The notes below the pieces were generated by a model. The model searched no databases and was not told where the DNA came from. It saw only the letters and a list, made by a program, of their open reading frames with translations. 57,518 nucleotides of DNA from Bryobacterales bacterium. GTDB taxonomy: Bacteria; Acidobacteriota; Terriglobia; Bryobacterales; Bryobacteraceae. The translations under genes and the position numbers were made by a program. This document shows positions 42,788-54,341 of the stretch, one piece after another. Every line of letters starts with the position of its first letter. Within the stretch, counting starts at the first letter, position 1. The stretch is taken from positions 1 to 57,518 of the forward strand of contig DAIDHC010000230.1 of NCBI GenBank assembly GCA_027452065.1. Direction: 5' to 3'.

Positions 42788-44296
42788 ATGCCCGAGCGCC
42801 CCTCTTTTCCCACCGTCTGCATCGCCCTGGGCTTTCCCTCCACCGAAACGCTCCTCCAGCACGCTGTGGCCGAGGCGCGCGCGGGGGAAACCTTTCTCGA
42901 ATTCCGCCTCGATCACCTGACCAACCCGGCAGAAGGTCCCGCCGCCATCCGCCGGTTCCTCAAGGCGCATCCGGACTGCACCATCCTGGCCACCTGCCGC
43001 CGCCATCAGAATCACGGCAAATTTAACGGCAGCATTGAACAGGAAGTTCAGATGCTTTGCGATGCGGTTGAGGCCGGAGCCCGCGCGGTCGATCTTGAAA
43101 TTGAGAGTGCCGAAAGTGCCCGTACCCGCGCCGACGCCCTCCGCGGTCTGACCTATCTGGTCGTCTCTTACCACAACTACGAGGGCACTCCCTCGGTGGA
43201 CGCCGTGCTTCGGCGCATGAGCCGCATCCCGGCCGACGCATACAAAATCGTCACCACCGCGCGCAAACCCTCGGACAACCTCCGCGTCCTCGCTCTGGCC
43301 CGCGCCCAAACCAAAACGCCGCTCGTCGTTCTTGCCATGGGTGAAACGGGTTTCCCCACGCGCGTCCTCGCGCCTGCCTTCGGCGGGCTGTTCACCTATG
43401 CCGCCCCCAGCGCCGCCCCCGGCACAGCCGCCGGACAGGTGAGCGCCCGGAACCTTCGCCATCTCTACCGCCTGGAAAAATTCACCCGCGCAGCCCGGAT
43501 CTTCGGCGTCATCGCCGACCCGGTCCGCCACTCCCTTTCCCCGGCCATTCATAATCGCGCCTTCCAGGTCCGCCGCCTCGACGCCGTGTACGTGCCGTTC
43601 CTCGTTCCGCCCGGCCAGTTGCGCGATTTCTTCGTCCTGGCACGCGATCTTCCCGTGGCCGGTTTCAGCGTCACCATCCCTCATAAGCAAAAAGTGATGC
43701 GCTGCCTCGACGTCGTGGATCCCCTGGCACGCCGCATCGGCGCCGTCAACACCGTCTGGCGCAAAGCGGGAAAATGGCGCGGCGCCAATACCGACACTCT
43801 TGGAGTGTTGAAGCCGCTGGAAAAACGCGTCCGGCTTGCCAAATCCTCCGTCTTGCTGATCGGCAACGGAGGCGCAGCACGCGGCGCCGCCTACGCGATC
43901 TCGGAGGCCGGCGCCAAGCTGGCCATTGTCGGCCGCAACACCGACCGCGTCCGCGCCCTCGCCAAGGCCTGCGGCGCCGAGACGCTCACCCGCGCCCAGG
44001 CCCTGGACCGCCACTTCGACGTTCTCGTCCATGCCACCCCGCTCGGCATGTTTCCCCGCACCGAAGAGTGTTTCTTCGACGGCGACATCCCGGCCGACGT
44101 CGTCTTCGACATGGTCTATAACCCGCTCGAAACTCTTCTCCTTCGCCGCGCCCGCGCTCAAAAGCGCGAAGTGGTCACCGGTCTCGAAATGTTCATCGAG
44201 CAGGCGGCCCATCAATTCGAGATCTGGACCGGCGAAGCTCCTCCGCGCTCCGCTATGGAAAAGGCCGCCCTCGAAGGACTTGCCGGGCAATCGTGA
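42788..44296 (+). CDS. aroDE: Bifunctional 3-dehydroquinate dehydratase / shikimate dehydrogenase
   Basis: 502 residues, a fusion of two shikimate-pathway enzymes. Residues about 1-225 are type I dehydroquinase (LEFRLDHLTN, ATCRR, VVSYHNYEGTP with catalytic His, AYKIVTTAR with Schiff-base Lys). From about 235 the shikimate dehydrogenase begins (FGVIADPVRHSLSPAIHNRAF, FSVTIPHKQKVM with catalytic Lys, GAVNTVWR, LLIGNGGAARGAAYAI, DMVYNPLET). Steps 3 and 4 of chorismate synthesis thus sit on one chain, as known from plants and some bacteria. Confidence 0.96.
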   Translation: MPERPSFPTVCIALGFPSTETLLQHAVAEARAGETFLEFRLDHLTNPAEGPAAIRRFLKAHPDCTILATCRRHQNHGKFNGSIEQEVQMLCDAVEAGARAVDLEIESAESARTRADALRGLTYLVVSYHNYEGTPSVDAVLRRMSRIPADAYKIVTTARKPSDNLRVLALARAQTKTPLVVLAMGETGFPTRVLAPAFGGLFTYAAPSAAPGTAAGQVSARNLRHLYRLEKFTRAARIFGVIADPVRHSLSPAIHNRAFQVRRLDAVYVPFLVPPGQLRDFFVLARDLPVAGFSVTIPHKQKVMRCLDVVDPLARRIGAVNTVWRKAGKWRGANTDTLGVLKPLEKRVRLAKSSVLLIGNGGAARGAAYAISEAGAKLAIVGRNTDRVRALAKACGAETLTRAQALDRHFDVLVHATPLGMFPRTEECFFDGDIPADVVFDMVYNPLETLLLRRARAQKREVVTGLEMFIEQAAHQFEIWTGEAPPRSAMEKAALEGLAGQS

Positions 44297-44337
44297 CCGG
44301 GCCGGCCCGCAGCCCCCGCCTGCTGTATTCTGAACTC

Positions 44338-44538
44338 ATGCCGACCTTGCTCACCCGCCGCGAGTGGACCCTGCTCGCGGCCGCTTCCGGCGCTGTAGCT
44401 CAATCTCCGTCCGCCCCACGGGCCGAGGGAGAATCCGAATCCGAGGCGGCCCACCGCTTGATCGAGCACAACGCCCGTGCCCTCGACGCCGTCCATCTCC
44501 CCTTCTCAACTGAGCCGGCGTTCGTCTTCCGGCCCTAA
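44338..44538 (+). CDS. Small exported leader-like protein preceding the amidase
   Basis: 66 residues from the ATG at 44338. The N-terminus LLTRREWTLLAAASGAVAQ resembles a Tat/Sec signal; the remaining 45 residues are acidic and end FSTEPAFVFRP. The same 'Tat-like start plus short acidic tail ending in a FxF/R-P motif' layout is, as I recall, found ahead of amidases in related genomes. It stops 15 bases before the amidase start, so it is probably co-expressed and may be a chaperone, inhibitor or GatC-like partner. Function unknown. Confidence 0.6.
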   Translation: MPTLLTRREWTLLAAASGAVAQSPSAPRAEGESESEAAHRLIEHNARALDAVHLPFSTEPAFVFRP

Positions 44539-44553
44539 GCAGCGGTCTCCCGC

Positions 44554-45990
44554 ATGCCTGCGCTCCCCGCCGATATATTCTTTTCCTCGATAAGCGAGCT
44601 GAACCAGCGTCTTCAAAAGCGTGAGTTCTCCGCCCGCGATCTTGCCGCGGCATTCGGCGCGCGGATCGAAAGGCTCGGCCCTCACTACAACGCGCTCGCG
44701 CTTCCGCTCACCAAGGACGCCTGCCGGAAGGCTAAGGACGTCGACGGCGATCTCAAACGCCAGCGCTTTCGCGGCCCCCTGCAGGGCATCCCCTTCGGGG
44801 CCAAGGATCTGCTCAGCCTCGCCGGCCACCCCACCACCTGGGGCGCCAAACCATACGCCACCCAGGTTCTGGACTCCACCGCGACCGTGCTCCGAAAACT
44901 GGATCGCAGCGGAGCGCTGCTGATCGGCAAGCTGGCCATGGTGGAACTTGCAGGCGGGCCCGCTTACCGCTTCGCATCGGCCTCGCTCACCGGTCCCGGC
45001 CTCAATCCCTGGGACACCGCACGGTGGTCCGGCGGCTCATCCAGCGGCTCGGCCATCGCCGTTGCCGCCGGCCTCGCCGTCTTCGCTCTCGGCTCGGAGA
45101 CCTCGGGCTCGATCCTCACCCCCAGCGCCTTCTGCGGCGTCACCGGCCTTCGGCCCACTTACGGCCTCGTGAGCCGCTCCGGCGCCATGCCCCTGAGCTG
45201 GACGCTCGACAAGATCGGTCCGATTGCGCGCTCCGCCGAGGACTGCGCCATCGTCCTGTCGGCCATCTCCGGCGGCGACGATGAAGACCCGGGCTCGACG
45301 GGCAAACGCTTCCGCTACTTCCCCGCCTACGACCGCCCTCTGAAGGACATCCACATCGGCTTCTCTCCCGCCGATTTCTCCGACCATGCCGACCCCTCGG
45401 CGCGCGCAGCCTTCGCCGAGGCCCTCACTGTTCTCCGCGGCCTCGGTCTCCCGTTCCACGAAGCCGCTTTGCCCGACTTTCCTTACGGCCCTGTCATCTC
45501 GACCATCATCGGCGCCGAGGCCGCCTCCGTCTTCGAACCCTTGATCCGCGGTGGCGGCGTCGATCAGCTCGCTGACGCCCGCCAGATTGCCGCCTTCAAG
45601 GCTGCCGCCGATATAAAAGCCACCGAGTATCTTAAAGCCATGCGCGTTCGCCGCCTGATCCAGCAGGAGGTGAACGGACTCTTCGCCAACTGCGACATCC
45701 TCGTCGCCCCCGCCCGCCTCGGTCCCGCGCCGCCGGTCGATCAACCGCTCGACCGTCCGCCCGCCCCCGCGGCCCCGACTTCCCCGACTCCCGGACTGGG
45801 CGCGCTCATCCCGGCAGGAAACCTCGCCGGCCTTCCCGCGCTCTCGCTGCCCTGCGGCTTCGCCTCCGGCCTCCCGGTCGCCATTCAACTCGTCGGCCGT
45901 CCCAATTCGGAGAACCTCCTTGTCTACGTCGGCAAGGCGTTTCAGAGGGTGACCGACTGGCACCGCCGCCGCCCACCCGTCCCGGCCTGA
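44554..45990 (+). CDS. Amidase (amidase signature family)
   Basis: 478 residues. The Ser-cisSer-Lys triad is present: Lys in IPFGAKDLLSLAG, Ser in GGSSSGSAIAVAAGLA and nucleophile Ser in LGSETSGSILTPSAF. RPTYGLVSRSGAMPLSWTLDKIGPIARSAEDCA completes the signature. This resembles GatA, but no gatB or gatC is nearby and the length suits a stand-alone hydrolase. Cytosolic. The substrate is unknown. It converges with the galactosidase gene, 2 bases apart. Confidence 0.94.
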   Translation: MPALPADIFFSSISELNQRLQKREFSARDLAAAFGARIERLGPHYNALALPLTKDACRKAKDVDGDLKRQRFRGPLQGIPFGAKDLLSLAGHPTTWGAKPYATQVLDSTATVLRKLDRSGALLIGKLAMVELAGGPAYRFASASLTGPGLNPWDTARWSGGSSSGSAIAVAAGLAVFALGSETSGSILTPSAFCGVTGLRPTYGLVSRSGAMPLSWTLDKIGPIARSAEDCAIVLSAISGGDDEDPGSTGKRFRYFPAYDRPLKDIHIGFSPADFSDHADPSARAAFAEALTVLRGLGLPFHEAALPDFPYGPVISTIIGAEAASVFEPLIRGGGVDQLADARQIAAFKAAADIKATEYLKAMRVRRLIQQEVNGLFANCDILVAPARLGPAPPVDQPLDRPPAPAAPTSPTPGLGALIPAGNLAGLPALSLPCGFASGLPVAIQLVGRPNSENLLVYVGKAFQRVTDWHRRRPPVPA

Positions 45991-45992
45991 GC

Positions 45993-47126
45993 TTACTTCT
46001 TCACCTGCACCAGCACGACACCGTGTGCCGGAATCTCCGCGCTGAAGGAGTCCTGAAACGAACCCCGATCGTTGTGCGCCCACAGGTCGCGCACCGTGTG
46101 CTTACCGCTGAGCTTCAAATCGCTCCAGTTCGCCGTCACCCGCGCCGGCCCCGAGCTGCGGTTGAACAGCGCCACCGCGATGTCGCCATTCTCAAGCGGC
46201 CTCATCCAAACCTCCGCCGATCCTTTTTTGGCTACCCGGTAGCCCTGCTGGCCCAGCTTGTCCTGGTCAATCGCGATCACTTCGCGGTTCAGCAAAATCG
46301 CCTTTGTCTCCTCGGTCATGTTCCGAACGTCATTGCCCGCCAGCAGCGGCGCCGCCAGCATCGCCCAAAGAGTCATGTGCGTCCGGTATTCCTCGTACGT
46401 CATCATGCCGTTGCCCACTTCGAGCATGTCCGGGTCGTTCCAGTGCCCCACCCCGGCGTACTTTTCCAGCCCCACCTGCTTGTCAAATCCGATCTGCGAC
46501 ATGCTCTTCCAGTTGTCTGAAATATCGCCCGTCGTGCGCCACAGGTTGCCGCCCACCGACGGCCCCCACTTCCAGACTTCGTCCAGGCCGTACTGGCACA
46601 GGCTGTACACGATCGGCCTCCCGGTCGCCTTCAGCGCGTCGCCCATCTTCTTGTACAGCTTCGGCATTTCCGAGCGCTGGTACACCTTGGAGGCGCTGCA
46701 CCAGTCGTATTTCAGATAGTCGATACCCCAGGCGGCCCATGTCTTGGCGTCCTGCTCCTCGTGCTGGTAGCTGCCTTCATAGCCGGCGCAGGTCTTCGGG
46801 CCGGGCGAGGAGTAAATGCCGATTTTCAGCCCTTTACTGTGCACATAATCGGCCAGCGCTTTCATATCGGGGAATTTTTCGTTTGTTTGGATGTTGCCCT
46901 GCGCGTCCCGCGTCCCCTCCCACGTATCGTCGATATTGACGTAAATATAGCCGGCGTCCCGCATGCCGTTGGCGACCATCGTGTCCGCGATCTCGCGCAC
47001 CGTTTTATCGTCAATGTCCTTGTTGAACTTGTTCCAACTGTTCCACCCCATCGGCGGAGTCTGCGCCAGATCGGCGGCGATGCCTGCCGGTATTGCCAAC
47101 AGTGCAACTACCAGTGCTGTTCTCAT
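45993..47126 (-). CDS. Secreted alpha-galactosidase, GH27
   Basis: 377 residues with signal peptide (MRTALVVALLAIPAGIAADL). Hydrolyses alpha-galactosides with retention. TPPMGWNSWNKF at the mature start, YIYVNIDDTWEG, GLKIGIYSSPGPKTCAGYEGS, and nucleophile Asp141 in IDYLKYDWCSA; GHWNDPDMLEVGNGMMTYEEYRTHMTLWAMLAAPLLAGND is the GH27 core. A small beta domain closes the protein. Complete. Suggests growth on plant galactosides. Confidence 0.96.
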   Translation of the reverse strand: MRTALVVALLAIPAGIAADLAQTPPMGWNSWNKFNKDIDDKTVREIADTMVANGMRDAGYIYVNIDDTWEGTRDAQGNIQTNEKFPDMKALADYVHSKGLKIGIYSSPGPKTCAGYEGSYQHEEQDAKTWAAWGIDYLKYDWCSASKVYQRSEMPKLYKKMGDALKATGRPIVYSLCQYGLDEVWKWGPSVGGNLWRTTGDISDNWKSMSQIGFDKQVGLEKYAGVGHWNDPDMLEVGNGMMTYEEYRTHMTLWAMLAAPLLAGNDVRNMTEETKAILLNREVIAIDQDKLGQQGYRVAKKGSAEVWMRPLENGDIAVALFNRSSGPARVTANWSDLKLSGKHTVRDLWAHNDRGSFQDSFSAEIPAHGVVLVQVKK

Positions 47127-47184
47127 ATGGTCAGCAGTGTATTACAACTCGCGCGCCGTCGCATGGCGTTTAGAATGGTGAACA

Positions 47185-48348
47185 GTGGGCGCCCTCCCCT
47201 GGCAGACGATTCCCGATTTTCTGGTACTTACCGCCGCGCTCTACATCCTGTTGCGATGGGCCAACCAGGCCCGCGCCCTCCGCATCGCTCTGGCCGTTGT
47301 CGGTCTCCACGCACTGGCCCTGGTCGCCCGCGAGCTTGAGCTGATCATCACCAGCCTGGTGCTGGACGGCGCCGCCCTTCTCGCCGTGGTGATGCTCCTG
47401 GTCGTATTTCAGCCTGAGCTTCGCCGCGCGTTTCTGCGGCTCGACTCCGCCCTCCGCTTCGGCCCCCGCTCAGTGGCGGCGATCGAGCCCGCCGACCGCG
47501 CCATTTCCGACGCCCTCTTCGCCATGGCCTCCGTCCGCTTGGGCGCCCTGATCGTCATCGTCCGCGACGACCTCATTGGCGAAATGATCGACGGCGGCGT
47601 CGAAGTCAACGCCGACGTCTCCCCCGCCCTGCTCGAAGCCATCTTCCAAAAGACTTCGCCCCTGCACGATGGCGCCACGATCGTCGAGCGCGGCCGCATC
47701 TCGCGCGTCAACGCGATCCTCCCTCTCACTCAGCGCCCTGACGTCCCGTTCTACTTCGGCACCCGCCACCGCGCTGCCATGGGTTTGGCCGAACGCTGCG
47801 ACGCCATCGTGCTCGCCGCCTCCGAAGAGCGCGGCGAAGTCACCGTCATGCTCGGCCGCGACATCCGTCACATGGACTCGGCGCCTGAGCTCTCCGCCTG
47901 GCTCCAGAAGCTTCGCCGCCGCGACCAGCGCCCCTGGTTGGAGCGGCTGCGCGGTTACGTCCTCTCCAACATTCGTGTCAAACTCACCGCCGCCGGCCTC
48001 GCCTGCCTCATCTGGCTGCTTTCTTTCGCCGCCAGCGGCACCACCGTCCGCTCGCTCCGCGTCCCCATCGAATTCCTCAACGTCCCGCCGGGCATGGACA
48101 TCGCCGATCAGTTGGACGACCGCATCGATATCGAGATCCGCGGGCGCACCTGGCTGCTCGACACCAGCCGCCTGGGAAACACCGTCGCCCGCTTCGACCT
48201 CCGCAACGCCCGCCCGGGCCCCGTTGCGCTCCCGGTCACCACCGGCGCGCTCAACCTTCCCCCGGGTCTGGAGCTCGACTCCGTCGCCCCGCGGCAGCTC
48301 AACTTCCGGCTTGTCCCCCGATCCGCTATTTCTTCAAAGCCGCGTTGA
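47185..48348 (+). CDS. Diadenylate cyclase CdaA fused to a YbbR (CdaR) domain
   Basis: 387 residues from GTG. Three N-terminal membrane helices (about 8-70), then the DisA_N/DAC domain (about 95-250) with SPLHDGATIVERG and GTRHRAAMGLAERCDAIVLAASEERGEV, the DGA and RHR motifs needed to make c-di-AMP from two ATP. After LQKLRRRDQRPWLERLRGYV comes another membrane helix (LTAAGLACLIWLLSFAASGT) and one YbbR-like domain (VPIEFLNVPPGMDIADQLDD, IEIRGRTWLLD, VALPVTTGALNLPPG). In Firmicutes these are separate proteins, cdaA and cdaR; here regulator and enzyme are one chain. It overlaps larE by 23 bases tail to tail. Confidence 0.9.
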   Translation: MGALPWQTIPDFLVLTAALYILLRWANQARALRIALAVVGLHALALVARELELIITSLVLDGAALLAVVMLLVVFQPELRRAFLRLDSALRFGPRSVAAIEPADRAISDALFAMASVRLGALIVIVRDDLIGEMIDGGVEVNADVSPALLEAIFQKTSPLHDGATIVERGRISRVNAILPLTQRPDVPFYFGTRHRAAMGLAERCDAIVLAASEERGEVTVMLGRDIRHMDSAPELSAWLQKLRRRDQRPWLERLRGYVLSNIRVKLTAAGLACLIWLLSFAASGTTVRSLRVPIEFLNVPPGMDIADQLDDRIDIEIRGRTWLLDTSRLGNTVARFDLRNARPGPVALPVTTGALNLPPGLELDSVAPRQLNFRLVPRSAISSKPR

Positions 48349-49183
48349 GCGACCCCTGGCGATATCCTTCCAGGTCTACCGTCACGTACAAAAATCCCAG
48401 CGGCTTGAAAATCGCCGTGAACGCCTCCGCCATTTCCAGCGTCAGCGCCCGGGCCAACTCGTCCCGCGCGATCTCAATCCTCACCAGTTCCCCGTGATAG
48501 CGCACCCGGAATTGCCGGAAGCCCAGCGCCTTGATCTCTTCCTCGCCCCGCTCCACTGTCTTCACCGTTTCTTTGGTCACCGGCGTCCCGTAGGGGATCC
48601 GCGAGCTCAGGCACGCCGCCGCCGGCCGGTCCCAGCTCGACAACCCCGCCATCCGCGATAACTCCCGGATCTCCCGCTTCGTCAGTCCCGCGTCCACCAA
48701 AGGCGCACGGACGCCGTGTCGCACCGCCGCCTTCTGCCCCGGGCGGTAGTCTCCCAGATCGTCCACGTTCACGCCATAAACGATGTGTTCGATTCCCCGT
48801 TGCTGCCCCACCGCCTCCAGGACCCGGAACAATTCGTCTTTGCAATGGAAGCAGCGGTCCTTGTCGTTCTTCACGTAGTCCGGGTTCTCGAACTCGTTCG
48901 TCCCCACGTACTCGTGCCGGAACCCCTGCTCCCGGGCAAACGCCTCCGCGTCCCGCTTGTGCGACTCCGGTATGGACGCCGAATCCGCCGTGATCGCCAC
49001 CGCCGCCTCGCCCAGCGCCCGGTGCGCCGCCCAGGCCAGATACGCCGAGTCCGTCCCGCCCGAGTAGGCCACAATCAGAGGCCCCAAGCCGGCCAGATCC
49101 GCCAGCAGCGCGTCCTGCTTGGCGCGCAGAACCGCCGGTTCCAGCTCCCGCTCCACCGTTTGAATTCCTACCAGCGCCGCCAC
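48326..49183 (-). CDS. larE: ATP-dependent sacrificial sulfur transferase LarE
   Basis: 285 residues. PP-loop SGGTDSAYLA (about residues 40-49), ADSASIPESHKRDAEAFA, NDKDRCFHCKDELF, and RPAAACLSSRIPYGTPV, where the Cys donates sulfur in LarE (Cys176 of the Lactobacillus protein). LarE builds the nickel-pincer cofactor of lactate racemase-type enzymes together with LarB and LarC, neither of which is in the window. Complete. Confidence 0.94.
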   Translation of the reverse strand: MAALVGIQTVERELEPAVLRAKQDALLADLAGLGPLIVAYSGGTDSAYLAWAAHRALGEAAVAITADSASIPESHKRDAEAFAREQGFRHEYVGTNEFENPDYVKNDKDRCFHCKDELFRVLEAVGQQRGIEHIVYGVNVDDLGDYRPGQKAAVRHGVRAPLVDAGLTKREIRELSRMAGLSSWDRPAAACLSSRIPYGTPVTKETVKTVERGEEEIKALGFRQFRVRYHGELVRIEIARDELARALTLEMAEAFTAIFKPLGFLYVTVDLEGYRQGSLNAALKK

Positions 49184-49259
49184 GCCTCAATTATACAGTC
49201 GCGCTCCGCCCTTTGCGCTCCACCCGGCGCCACCCGCATCATAAAAGATCGTCCTTCGC

Positions 49260-50426
49260 ATGACCTCTTCTTTTGACGCCATCGTGCTCGGAGCCGGAGC
49301 CGCCGGACTCATGTGCGCCATTCAGGCCGGCCGCCGCGGACGCCGCGTCGCCGTGCTTGAGCGCGCTCTCCGCCCCGGCAAAAAAATCCTCATCTCGGGC
49401 GGCGGCCGATGCAATTTCACCAACCTCCACTGCCGCCCGGAAAATTTCCTCTCCGCCAACCCCCACTTCTGCAAGTCAGCCCTCGCCCGCTACACTCCGG
49501 CCGACTTCCTCGCCCTCGTCGAAAAGCACCACATTCCCTACCACGAAAAGACCCTCGGCCAGCTTTTCTGCGACCGCTCCGCCCGCGACATTGTCGATCT
49601 GCTGGAGCGCGAATGCTCCGAAACTGGCGTCCGCGTTTTCCTCAACACCTCCATCACCGGCGTCCGCCGCGACACCGCCTTCGAGGTCTCAACCGCCGCC
49701 GCCCGCTTCCGTGCCCCGGCGCTCGTTGTCGCCACCGGTGGCCTCTCCATCCCCAAAATGGGCGCAACCGGCTTTGGCTACGCGCTCGCCCGCCAGTTCG
49801 GCCTCAACGTCATCGACCCACGCCCCGCTCTCGTCCCTCTCGTTCTTGGCCCTGAGGACCGCGCGCGTTACTGCGGTCTCGCCGGTGTCTCTTTCGACAC
49901 CATTGCCTCGGCGGGCAGCCACCGCTTCCGCGAAAAAACGCTCGTCACGCACCGCGGCCTCAGCGGCCCCGCAATCCTCCAGACCTCGTCTTACTGGGAA
50001 CCCGGCCGCCCCATCGCCCTCGATCTGGCTCCGGAGCGTGACCTCGGCCCTTCGTTCCAGCCACCGCTTGCCCCGCGCACACTGGCCGCCGCCCGCCTCC
50101 TGCTCCGCTCGCTGCTGCCCGCTCGCTTCGCGGACGTCTGGCTTGATGCCCACACCCCGGCGCGCTGGAACGATTCCTCCCTTTCCCGCCTCCATCGCCT
50201 GCTTCACCACTGGCAACTTATCCCCACCGGCACCGAGGGCTTCGACAAGGCCGAAGTCACCGCCGGCGGCGTCGATACCGGCGATTTATCCGCCCGCTCC
50301 CTGGAGGCCCGCAACGTCCCCGGCCTCTTTTTCATCGGCGAGGTCGTCGACGTCACCGGACACCTGGGCGGCTTCAACTTTCAGTGGGCCTGGGCATCCG
50401 GTAACGCCGCCGGCCAGTCTTTGTGA
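49260..50426 (+). CDS. BaiN/YhiN-family FAD-dependent oxidoreductase
   Basis: 388 residues. FAD-binding GAGAAGLMCAIQAGRRGRRVAVLER at the N-terminus, the family motif GKKILISGGGRCNFTN, YHEKTLGQLFC, ALVVATGGLSIPKMGATGFGYALARQFG and the C-terminal GLFFIGEVVDVTGHLGGFNFQWAWASGNAAGQ. Members of the HI0933 family are flavoproteins of uncertain role; one reduces bile acids. Starts divergently from larE. Confidence 0.95.
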   Translation: MTSSFDAIVLGAGAAGLMCAIQAGRRGRRVAVLERALRPGKKILISGGGRCNFTNLHCRPENFLSANPHFCKSALARYTPADFLALVEKHHIPYHEKTLGQLFCDRSARDIVDLLERECSETGVRVFLNTSITGVRRDTAFEVSTAAARFRAPALVVATGGLSIPKMGATGFGYALARQFGLNVIDPRPALVPLVLGPEDRARYCGLAGVSFDTIASAGSHRFREKTLVTHRGLSGPAILQTSSYWEPGRPIALDLAPERDLGPSFQPPLAPRTLAAARLLLRSLLPARFADVWLDAHTPARWNDSSLSRLHRLLHHWQLIPTGTEGFDKAEVTAGGVDTGDLSARSLEARNVPGLFFIGEVVDVTGHLGGFNFQWAWASGNAAGQSL

Positions 50427-50618
50427 ACTGGTACTCACGACGGAAAGACAGATAACTAATGTGAATTCATGTAGTTGCAGATCAGGATTTATCCTGGAGC
50501 CACATTATACGTATTGTCTAGTACTTGTATTGTAAAATGGCGTTCCCAAGGCTCAGAACCGATGTATACTGGCGGCGATGGCGTCCCGATTCGGGACGGT
50601 TCCGTCAGAGGAGGATAA
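50427..50618 (+). promoter_or_regulatory. AT-rich upstream region of the PEP-CTERM gene with a hairpin
   Basis: This 192-base gap is clearly less GC-rich than its surroundings, with TATA-like stretches around 50505-50535 (ATTATACGTATTG, TTGTATTGTAAAAT) that could hold a promoter. A hairpin CGTCCCG-ATT-CGGGACG (50582-50598, seven pairs) stands just before the strong ribosome site AGAGGAGGA (50608-50616) and ATG at 50619. The hairpin could influence translation. No known riboswitch was recognised. Confidence 0.45.
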
Positions 50619-51290
50619 ATGGGCCGATTCATCAATCTTCTTCGCCTCGGGCTCTGCGCCTTGGCGATTTCAGCGGTGGCTTTCGCGGATCCGACGATTG
50701 CCAACGGAAGCTTCGAAGCCGACACCTTCAGCTTCAACGGTACGCTCTCGCTCGGGTGCGGCAACACGCTCACCGGATGGACCACCCAATGCAGCCCGGA
50801 CGGCGTCTACCCATGGGGCCTTCCGAACTCAAACACGTACAACGCCGGCCCGACACCCTACGGCAACCAATGGGTGATTCTGGGCGACTATGGCCAGGGC
50901 GGCTCCTGGATCGAACAGACCGTAAGCGGCTTCAACATCGGCCAGAGCTACACTCTGAATTTCGCGCTGGCCTCCGAGTTCGCCGGGCCGGGCTCGCAAG
51001 TCGAGGTGTCGTTCCCGACAGGTTCCAGCACCTCGTCCATGGTCTTTACCGCGCCCTCCCGGGGAGCGAATTACTGGGACACCTGGGCGATGAGTTCCAT
51101 GAATTTCGTCGCGTCCGCCGGCAGCGTCACGATCCGCTTTGAAGGTCTGGCGCAGCCGATCTCCTACGATCCCGGAATCGACAACATCTTTATCAGCGGT
51201 GGACCCAACGTCCCCGAGCCCGCTTCGGTGCTTCTGATGGGTGCCGGCCTCATCGGCCTTGGCATCTACCGCCGCCGCAGGGCTCGCTGA
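50619..51290 (+). CDS. PEP-CTERM sorting-domain exported protein, DUF642-like
   Basis: 223 residues. Signal peptide (GRFINLLRLGLCALAISAVAFA), then NGSFEADTFSFNG, LTGWTT and YGNQWVILGDYGQGGSWIEQTVSGFNIGQSYTLNFALASEFAG, a jelly-roll start seen in DUF642 and similar carbohydrate-binding exported proteins. The C-terminus VPEPASVLLMGAGLIGLGIYRRRRAR is a PEP-CTERM anchor for exosortase processing. Typically part of surface or extracellular matrix. A terminator follows. Confidence 0.94.
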   Translation: MGRFINLLRLGLCALAISAVAFADPTIANGSFEADTFSFNGTLSLGCGNTLTGWTTQCSPDGVYPWGLPNSNTYNAGPTPYGNQWVILGDYGQGGSWIEQTVSGFNIGQSYTLNFALASEFAGPGSQVEVSFPTGSSTSSMVFTAPSRGANYWDTWAMSSMNFVASAGSVTIRFEGLAQPISYDPGIDNIFISGGPNVPEPASVLLMGAGLIGLGIYRRRRAR

Positions 51291-51324
51291 ACCGGTCCAT
51301 CAGCGGAGTTTTCATCACTCGAAA

Positions 51325-51355
51325 GGGGCAGGCACGGGGTGTGCTTGCCCCTTTT
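51325..51355 (+). terminator. Rho-independent terminator of the PEP-CTERM gene
   Basis: GGGGCAGGCAC pairs with GTGCTTGCCCC (eleven pairs with one G-T) around the loop GGGGT and is followed by TTTT. It sits 34 bases after the stop codon. Confidence 0.85.
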
Positions 51356-51404
51356 GGTTGCTTCAGATTACGACCGTCTCACGCGGCCGGTCTAGGAATG
51401 GTTT

Positions 51405-51480
51405 TGGTGGACGGCATGGGATTCGAACCCACGACCCCGGCGTTGCGAACGCCGTGCTCTCCCAACTGAGCTAGCCGCCC
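51405..51480 (-). tRNA. tRNA-Ala (anticodon CGC)
   Basis: A 76-base cloverleaf with encoded CCA. Acceptor stem GGGCGGC pairs with GCCGTCC including G3-U70, the identity element of alanine tRNA. D arm GCTC-AGTTGG-GAGAGC, anticodon stem CGGCG/CGCCG with loop TTCGCAA (anticodon CGC, codon GCG), T arm GTGGG-TTCGAAT-CCCAT. Divergent from uvrA. Confidence 0.95.
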
Positions 51481-51578
51481 ACGTGCCGCGGGCAAATCGG
51501 TACCTTTTCATTTTAACGCAAGTCCGCTCCGGCGAAACGCCCGCCCGCCGCTGTTACACTAAAAGTTCCCCCTCCTTT

Positions 51579-54337
<2,759 letters not shown>

Positions 54338-54341
<4 letters not shown>

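Noticed and set aside
44554..45990. Calling the amidase GatA
   Set aside because: No gatB/gatC nearby and the sequence fits generic amidases as well; the symbol would over-claim.
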